A DNA stretch of 64,000 nt from contig NC_026657.2 of NCBI RefSeq assembly GCF_000004075.3, forward strand, positions 39,976,732 through 40,040,731, read 5' to 3'. The translations under genes were made by a program, and so were the position numbers. Source of the stretch: Cucumis sativus (Eukaryota; Streptophyta; Magnoliopsida; Cucurbitales; Cucurbitaceae). Positions 57,213 through 64,000 of the stretch are shown piece after piece. Positions within the stretch are counted from its first letter, which is position 1; every line of letters starts with the position of its first letter. The notes below the pieces were generated by a model. That model saw only the letters and a list, made by a program, of their open reading frames with translations, did not search any database and was not told where the DNA came from.

Positions 57213-60200
57213 ATTTAGAGAAGATTATTATTGGTTTGTTATCATTATTTTAGATTGAGATTTGAGATTTATTTGTTGGTGTTTATTAATTAGGGTTTAG
57301 TATAAGTTCATCTTGCTGAAATGAATCTTTTATTGGCTCCTAACCATTTTTAGGTTACAACCTTTTATATAGTCATCATATATGTCTTGCTCATATTGTT
57401 TGTATTTTGAATAGAGTATTGTATAACCTTTATATACATTTTTTGTTTACATTTACTTCATTCTAATTTTTGAAAGAAGGGTTTCTACATTTACATTTGG
57501 TTATTTTTGATGAATTATGTTGGCATTACAATTGGATTGGGAAATTTGGTTAGTGGAATTTGAACTATTTATGTTAATTTTAATTTTGTAAGTACAATTT
57601 CTGATATTTGATTATTTGATACTTTTTTTTATAAAAAAATTAACCTTTTAAATTTGTTGATATGATTAAATCAAGCCCTTGGATTTGTTGATGTTATAGA
57701 TTATCATTTGGTTTGTTGATTATTTGGAGAATTTTGTTGATCTCTCCCATAATTATCATTTGGTTTGTTGATTATGTGGTCTTTTCTAAAACTTCCGTGC
57801 ACTTCATTCTGTATATTTATAAAATTTCTATGAGCCTCACATGGGCTTAGACTCGACGGCTTTTGGGCCTGGCCTAAAGTTGGCTTTGAGCCCGTCTTTC
57901 CTTTGGTCCAAGTCCGTACAATGTTATTTACACTATCCAATCGATGTATAATTTCGTGCATAGGCCTGGCTTTCGTGGTGATGACATTGGCCAAAATTTT
58001 TCCTTCAATAAATAATAAAATTGGAAAAATTATCAACATACATTTACTCTATTTGTAATGAATCAATATTTATATATAATATTAGTGTATCCATAACATG
58101 AATAGAGATCTCCACAAGGGAAGGTGGGAATACAGATGACTTTCTAGTCGTCTTTATTTCCGATTTCTATATATATATATAATATTTTACCACTTGCAAT
58201 TCCTCATTTTTCACCCAATCGAAAAATTTAATTACACTCTTTTCTTAGAGATGTTTGTGCACAAGAAAACAAACACCTCTAAATTGGATGAAAATAGAGA
58301 CATAATACCTGACAGTAGACTAAAGAATCCATAAAGACCATAGTTAACCTAAGAAAGATTGCAAAGGAAGATTGCCATTGTTACAATATTTACCCTAAAT
58401 TCGTTTTTTATGTTTTGGAATTCATATCAATTCAAGTTTATATCATATTGACATTTTAAATATACACACATGCGAACATGTTAAAAATTAATTGTTATAT
58501 ATATGAAAGTTTAACTTGACCTTAATAGATTTTATTGTTTATTTTTTAGAAAAAAACAAAATAAATGCACTTTGTATTATTCATTAAAATAAAATTTTAG
58601 GCTCAATAAGATAATTTAACATTTTTAAAAATTAAAATAATTCATTTTGTTTTTTAAATATATCTTAAACTTAAGAAATATAAAAATGAAAAAGCTAGTT
58701 CCATAGGCTACTTATCACAAAATTAAAAAAATTTCAAGAATTAGTAAACATAATTTGTTTTTAGAAAAAGCAAAATAAGTAAACTAAGTAGATTTGATTA
58801 ACATAATTAATAAAAATTAATAGTTCATATTTGATTATATATATATCAATTTCTCATTTCTATTAGAAAGTATTAATAATAATAAACTTTAAAATAGGAG
58901 AGGAAAATAAAAGAAAGAAAATTAGAATTAGAATTATAGGGTTATGTATTAAGATGTAGACGTCAGTATGATGTTAGAAAAGGAAATTAAAATAGAAATA
59001 TATTTGCATATAAAATAATAAAATACATAATAATAATAAAAGAAAAAAGTTCCACTAAGCAAACAACATCACATGCGCACAAAATCCCATTAATTATTCA
59101 CACCATATAGTACATAGTGACATATAGATATAATAATGTATTCCATTGCAAAAGTACTCTTTCTGGAAGTATTTTTTCTTTAACAAATTCATGCACTTTA
59201 ATAAATCAATATTTGTAGAGGGATCCATTTCAGATTTGATCTTTTTATCTCAAATATTTGTCACATAGTTTATAAGATTTTTTTAGACAATAGTTTAACC
59301 AATCTTTTTATAAATTTAAATAATTATTTCCACAAAAGTTTGGGAACAATTTTTTTAAAAAAAAATTATATTTGAGAATTGATTGATTCTTAATCTCCAT
59401 TATAAAAAAAAATTAAAGTGAAAAAAAGAAATTTCATACATGTCTTCTTTCTAATAAAACAATCTACCTTTTTCGTCTTTGTTATTTTATTTTCAATATG
59501 AGCAGAGTTCATGAACTTATAATATAAACTTGGAGGTATAAAGTTTGGTTTGATCTCCTCTTTTCATATTCACACAGCAGAAGAAAAAGCATAAATTCCA
59601 AAATTATAATTGATTTGAATACTTTAAAAAAGTCCCTATCTTTAAGAAGCACTTGGATCAACAAAACTCTATAGGCACTCTCTCACAAATCATTGTTAAG
59701 TGTGTAATATAATGCTTTTTACCCTCTCAAAAATACATTGATGGATCTCTCAACAAAATTCACTATGTTAATCTTATTTTTTTTAGTACAAACAACTAAT
59801 AAGTATTATTTGTCAAGAACATATTGAAATTATTTGCCACACAACAAACTATAAATCAATCAAGGTTGAACTATTTTTATTTAAAACTTTTTACATGTAA
59901 CTATTGTATACTAATTTGAAGTAGATAAAGTACTTTTGTTTTGTATCAACGAAATGACAACATGTTTTCACGTTAAGGATTTACGACTTTTTTTTTTTTT
60001 TTTTATAGCATGTCAAATTGTAAGTTAAGGCTCATTTAGCATAAATGTTGGTGTTTTGAATGCAATCAAATTTCTAGTTGGCTAAATAAGAAACATTATG
60101 AGTATCTAAGGTAGAATAACTATCAAATGGTATGTGATTTATCGAGTGAAACTAAAAGCAAATTCGTGTAGGTTTATATATGAAGTGAAACATATCAATC

Positions 60201-61835
60201 GGTGGAGTCATTGGAAGCATTGACAAAAGAGAGAGAAAACCAAACCGAAATTTCTTGATAAATGTTCAAACTTAAACAATGATCAACTAGGTCAAAAAGT
60301 GTTGACAGCGGTAAACCACTTAAGACCGATTTAAAAAGTTAGTATAAGCCTAAGGCGGGATTAAGTTAACTCAAATTTTAGTAAAAGCCATAACAATGCC
60401 CCAAACAAGCCCATGCTATCTCATTTTGAGTGTTGTATGTTGTTATGCATGTGAGTACCCACTAATATATACATATAATATTTGTTTCCACCAATGTTTG
60501 TTTTCAAATGTGGTGACTGCTGGCTTTCACTTTGGGAGAGATAAGATTTGGGTCAGTGGATACCAAATCAACCAATGTTTTCAACCTTCAAATCATGCCA
60601 TTTAAAAAACATATATATCATTAAATAATTTACCAATAATGTTTCATATATTTATATATTAATGTGTAATGGGATTCTACACTTTCTCACGGACATAGGC
60701 AATAAGGACATTGGCATACTAGACCTAAATGATTAATTATCTAATCAACACCATAAATTTCACAATCTCAATGGTGGATTATGTTTTCTAATTCTTATTT
60801 CTAATGGTTTCCTAAAGCACTAACTGATTTCTCAAAAGCATGATTTAAATAGATGTTAGTTACTGCAATTTTTCATATATATAATTACTATAAAGTTCAC
60901 AAATTTAATTAAAAAACAATTAAAGGTATAAAAGTCATTATACACCATCTACAAATTAAGTTTAGAGTAGGCTCTCCTAAATTGAAGTTTCTTTCTCAAA
61001 TGCTTTATATAACTCTTGTCATCTTCTTATTTGAAACATTCTTCAAAACTAGATAACTTAATGTTCTGTTTAAAGATAAAAAAATTTCTCTTAAAATTAG
61101 AACTTAGAATAATCCTCTAAGTACTCTAAGTATGACGACTTTTCTTCACCAAAATAGAGACATGAACAAACGTTGGAGTAGAAGACCAACAACCACAAAC
61201 CTCACATTGAGGAACACACTCATCTTTATTTTTGGTACAACTCCTTCTTTCTCAAAACATCTACATAAAAGCTTCAAATGATTAGCCTCGAAAAACTCCA
61301 CGAACTAGAATATATACAAATTTCTTTACCTATATTCATGCAAAAAGTATAGATGTTTAATAATCCTATTCATCATTCAATCACACATGCATCCAAATGA
61401 ACTTAATACACACTTACCATTTATTTGTTAACTATCCAACATGGAAACAACTAGTTTGAAGTTTGAACAAGTTTTTGTAAATTAGACATTAACACATCAG
61501 TTTTGGAGGAAATTTCAAATAAAATGGACAAAATTTTAAAAATATGTATCCAGCCATTACCTCAAAGAGGTGTTAAGAAGTAGTTTATAAATTAAAATTC
61601 ACTACCAAAAGATATATTGGGTGTAGAAGAAGTTTGATGGAAGTACGTAGATCAAAAAACTTATAAGAGTTGCAATGGTGCGAGTGGAGGACAGCTTAAT
61701 GACACTGATTTTGTATTTCATTTGTGTAAGATTTGGACTTCTAGAGATGTAGATTTTGGGCCACCCACTTTCTCCCCTTCTTGCATGTGCCTCAACCACT
61801 CTCTACCATAACTTGCACTTTTTACTCCCCATCTT
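57213..61835. other. Intergenic DNA before the glycine-rich gene
   Basis: The cyclotransferase 3' flank is followed by a 52-bp-period duplication at 57700-57775, then a less AT-rich patch with GGGCCT/AGCCC words at 57835-57990, then long AT-rich DNA. A stretch at 60285-60430 is also less AT-rich but shows no domain. No gene recognised. Confidence 0.55.
57700..57775. repeat. Direct duplication, 52-bp spacing
   Basis: Two identical 24-bp copies starting ATTATCATTTGGTTTGTTGA, at 57700-57723 and 57752-57775. Confidence 0.82.
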
Positions 61836-61839
61836 TTCC

Positions 61840-61858
61840 TTATATATATATATATATA
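61840..61858 (+). promoter_or_regulatory. TATA box of the glycine-rich gene
   Basis: A long TATATATATA run lies 40-58 bp above the ATG at 61898. With a normal TATA-to-start distance, transcription would begin near 61880-61890, giving a leader of only 10-20 bases. This is why the in-frame codons upstream of 61898 are not taken as coding. Confidence 0.65.
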
Positions 61859-61897
61859 GCCTTTAGTCCCCTTTCATTTCACTTCAACCATTCACAA

Positions 61898-63595
61898 ATG
61901 GCTTCTCATAAGTTTTCTTCTTTTGTATTGTTCTTTCTTTTGTTAGGTATTGGGGTTTCATATGCAGCTAGAACTCTCTTAACTTATGGTGGAGGACCAG
62001 TGAATATACCTGCATTTGCTTATGGTGCAGGCAATGGTGGAGGTGGTGGAAGCGGTGGTGGATATGGTCCACTTGGTGGTGGTGGTGGAGGTTATGGAAG
62101 TGGAGGTGGTGGTAGTTATAGTTCTGTAGGAGTACAATATGGTGTTGGAGGCTATGGAAGTGGAGGTGGAGGTGGAAGTGGTGGTGGTGAAGGATACGGT
62201 CCTAGTGGTGGCTATGGTGGAGGAGGAGGTGGTGGGAGTGGCGGTGGTTCTGCTTATGGTCATGGTGGTTCTGCTTATGGAGGTGGTGGAGGAAGTGGCG
62301 GAGGAGGTGGTTATGGTCCTGGTGGTGGTGGATATGGAGGGGGTGGTGGAAATGGTGGTGGAGCGAGTTATGGTCCTGGAGAAGGTAGTGGATATGGAGG
62401 TGTAGGATATGGTGGAGGTGGTGGTAGTGGAGGTGGTGTGGGGTATGGCCCGGGAGGTGGAGGGTATGGAGGAGGTGGTGGGAATGGAGGTGGGGCTGGA
62501 TATGGTCTTGGGGGTGCAGGATATGGAGGAGGTGGTGGAAATGGCGGTGGGGCAGGATATGGTCATGAAGGTGCAGGTTATGGAGGGGGTGGTGGAAATG
62601 GCGGTGGAGGAGGATATGGCCATGAAGGTGCAGGGTATGGAGGGGGTGGTGGAAATGGCGGTGGAGGAGGATACGGTCATGAAAGTGGAGGATATGGAGG
62701 TAATGGAGGAAATGGCGGTGGTCATGAAAGTGGAGGATATGGAGGCAGTGGTCATGAAAGTGGAGGATATGGAGGTAGTGGAGGAAATAACGGCGGTCAT
62801 GAAAGTGGAGGATACGGAGGCAGTGGAGGAAATGGAGGAAATGGCGGCAGTCATGAAAGTGGAGGATATGGAGGCAGTGGAGGAAATGGAGGTGGTCATG
62901 AAAGTGGAGGATACGGAGGCAGCGGAGGAAATGGTGGCGGTCATGAAAGTGGAGGATATGGAGGCAGTGGAGGAAATAGTGGTGGTCATGAAAGTGGAGG
63001 ATATGGAGGAAGTGAAGGACATGGCGGTGGTCATGAAAGTGGAGGATACGGAGGCAGTGGAGGAAATGGTGGCGGTCATGAAAGTGGAGGATATGGAGGT
63101 AGTGGAGGAAATGGCGGTGGTCATGAAAGTGGAGGATATGGAGGCGGCAGTCATGAAAGTGGAGGATACGGAGGCAATGGAGGAAATGGCGGCGGTCATG
63201 AAAGTGGAGGATATGGAAACAGTGGAGGAAATAGCGGTGGTCATGAAAGTGGAGGATATGGAGGCAGTGGTGGAAATAGCGGTGGGGCAGGATATGGTGG
63301 AGAACATGGAGCAGGGTATGGTGGTGGTGGTGGAAATGGTGGGGGTGGAGGTGGAGGAGCAGGAAGTGGCTCAGGAGGAGAATATGGCTCTGGTTATGGA
63401 AGCGGAGCAGGTGGGGGACATGGTGCAGGAGGAGGAAATAATGGTGGGGGAAGCGGAGGAGGGGGTGGAGGAGGATCAGGATATGGTGGAGGAAGTGCAC
63501 ATGGTGGTGCATACGGTGGACATGAAGAAGGCAATGGGTATGGTGGAGGAGGTGGTAGCGGGCAAGGTGGTGGACATGGTGGATATGCACCTTGA
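61898..63595 (+). CDS. Secreted glycine-rich repeat protein
   Basis: A single exon of 565 residues. Seen: a signal peptide (MASHKFSSFVLFFLLLGIGV, cleavage likely after VSYA), then Gly-rich sequence to the end. Residues about 35-260 use GGGYGPGG/GGGGNGGGAGYG blocks; the middle (DNA 62678-63286) has 14 HESGGYG copies, mostly in a 15-residue module HESGGYGGSGGNGGG; the tail is again GGG/SGYG-rich and ends GGHGGYAP. Known: class I glycine-rich proteins with signal peptides are structural cell-wall proteins, often vascular; Tyr may be cross-linked. The His-Glu-Ser module is not one I know by name. The frame is open 39 codons upstream of this Met, but those codons overlap the TATA box and do not form a signal peptide. 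Long frames on the other strand and frame (about 440-460 codons) are by-products of GGN codons. Confidence 0.9.
   Translation: MASHKFSSFVLFFLLLGIGVSYAARTLLTYGGGPVNIPAFAYGAGNGGGGGSGGGYGPLGGGGGGYGSGGGGSYSSVGVQYGVGGYGSGGGGGSGGGEGYGPSGGYGGGGGGGSGGGSAYGHGGSAYGGGGGSGGGGGYGPGGGGYGGGGGNGGGASYGPGEGSGYGGVGYGGGGGSGGGVGYGPGGGGYGGGGGNGGGAGYGLGGAGYGGGGGNGGGAGYGHEGAGYGGGGGNGGGGGYGHEGAGYGGGGGNGGGGGYGHESGGYGGNGGNGGGHESGGYGGSGHESGGYGGSGGNNGGHESGGYGGSGGNGGNGGSHESGGYGGSGGNGGGHESGGYGGSGGNGGGHESGGYGGSGGNSGGHESGGYGGSEGHGGGHESGGYGGSGGNGGGHESGGYGGSGGNGGGHESGGYGGGSHESGGYGGNGGNGGGHESGGYGNSGGNSGGHESGGYGGSGGNSGGAGYGGEHGAGYGGGGGNGGGGGGGAGSGSGGEYGSGYGSGAGGGHGAGGGNNGGGSGGGGGGGSGYGGGSAHGGAYGGHEEGNGYGGGGGSGQGGGHGGYAP
62678..63286 (+). 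repeat. Coding tandem repeat, 45-bp unit (HESGGYG module, 14 copies)
   Basis: The unit CATGAAAGTGGAGGATAYGG followed by a GGAGGCAGTGGAGGAAAT-type half repeats 14 times. Most copies are 45 bp; copies 2 and 11 are shortened and copy 4 is lengthened. Third-position changes (GAT/GAC, GGA/GGC) vary between copies, while HESGGYG is kept in all. Confidence 0.92.
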
Positions 63596-64000
63596 AATGG
63601 ACATCATAAATGTTACCTTATATATATATATATTTATACTATATACAATTATAAAAGAAACAAATAGGGAAAATACATATTATCATTTATCCTTTCTTAA
63701 TTCCCTATGTAATCAAAATATATTTACGTGTATCAAAGATTGGGCAAAGGGATTAGTTATATGTAGTAAGAAAAGTGTGTGATATATATGTCAAAATGGG
63801 AACACTTGCCAAGTTGTAACTTCTTCATCTCTATATTTTGTTGAAGTAAAAGATTAAGGGGACTCTCCTATTTTTGACAAACACCTTATAGTTCTCTTTC
63901 AAAATATATAGGACTTAATTTGAAAATTAATGATGGTAGTTTTGAGAAAGAATTTGATGACAAAGGTTGGGTTTTTTTTTTCTTTTTTTCTTTCGTTGTC
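63596..64000. other. 3' flank of the glycine-rich gene
   Basis: The first part is the likely 3' untranslated region, with a (TA)n run at about 63618-63632. The rest is AT-rich with a pyrimidine run at 63971-63993. No other gene seen before the window ends. Confidence 0.6.

Noticed and set aside
61781-61897. Upstream in-frame start of the glycine-rich gene (39 extra residues)
   Set aside because: These codons overlap the TATA box at 61840-61858 and delay the signal peptide; the ATG at 61898 begins a typical signal peptide.

Overview
The window looks like nuclear chromosome sequence from a flowering plant, probably a eudicot. It is AT-rich, its coding exons are interrupted by GT-AG introns, and its proteins are plant families: OST4, ATL RING-H2 E3 ligases, PLATZ, subgroup Ia bHLH, a TORNADO2-like tetraspanin, CCCH zinc finger and glycine-rich cell-wall protein. 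A cucurbit is my guess from the repeat texture and protein wording; the sequence alone does not prove it.

Layout. About 2.9-4.95 kb (+) holds a VTT/SNARE-associated Golgi protein gene in four exons. At 6.56-7.6 kb there is a GC-rich island that begins like a CACTA DNA transposon end and contains two different tandem arrays. A TPR-like gene lies on the minus strand at 8.10-9.13 kb, with paired G-boxes upstream. A decayed RNase H (LINE-type) fragment lies near 11.4-11.6 kb. At 14.88 kb (+) is a 37-residue OST4 gene whose start codon abuts a 3' splice site. A three-finger CCCH protein is at 17.63-19.83 kb (+), an intronless ATL-type RING-H2 gene at 22.00-23.04 kb (+), and a bHLH94/96-like transcription factor at 27.34-30.12 kb (+). 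A second ATL gene (ATL51/52-like) lies at 32.07-33.19 kb (-), a TRN2/TET1-like tetraspanin at 36.95-38.08 kb (+), and a PLATZ factor at 45.31-46.26 kb (-) whose first coding exon is only ATG. An intronless gamma-glutamylcyclotransferase-like gene is at 56.70-57.21 kb (+), and a secreted glycine-rich repeat protein at 61.90-63.60 kb (+).

The rest is AT-rich intergenic DNA: 7.2 kb between the convergent tetraspanin and PLATZ genes, 10.4 kb between PLATZ and the cyclotransferase gene, and 4.7 kb before the glycine-rich gene. These stretches carry microsatellites, many 17-52 bp direct duplications, small retroelement remnants, and several promoter-like islands rich in CACGTG or GGGCC/TGGGCC with no recognisable gene next to them.

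The genes do not form a pathway; this is ordinary plant gene order. I found no clear new biological system. The most unusual items are the GC-rich double tandem array in the CACTA-like island, the gene-less G-box cluster at 43.2-44.4 kb, the TGGGCC island at 52.2-52.5 kb, the large repeat expansion in the glycine-rich protein, the tiny OST4 gene, and start codons placed at exon junctions.
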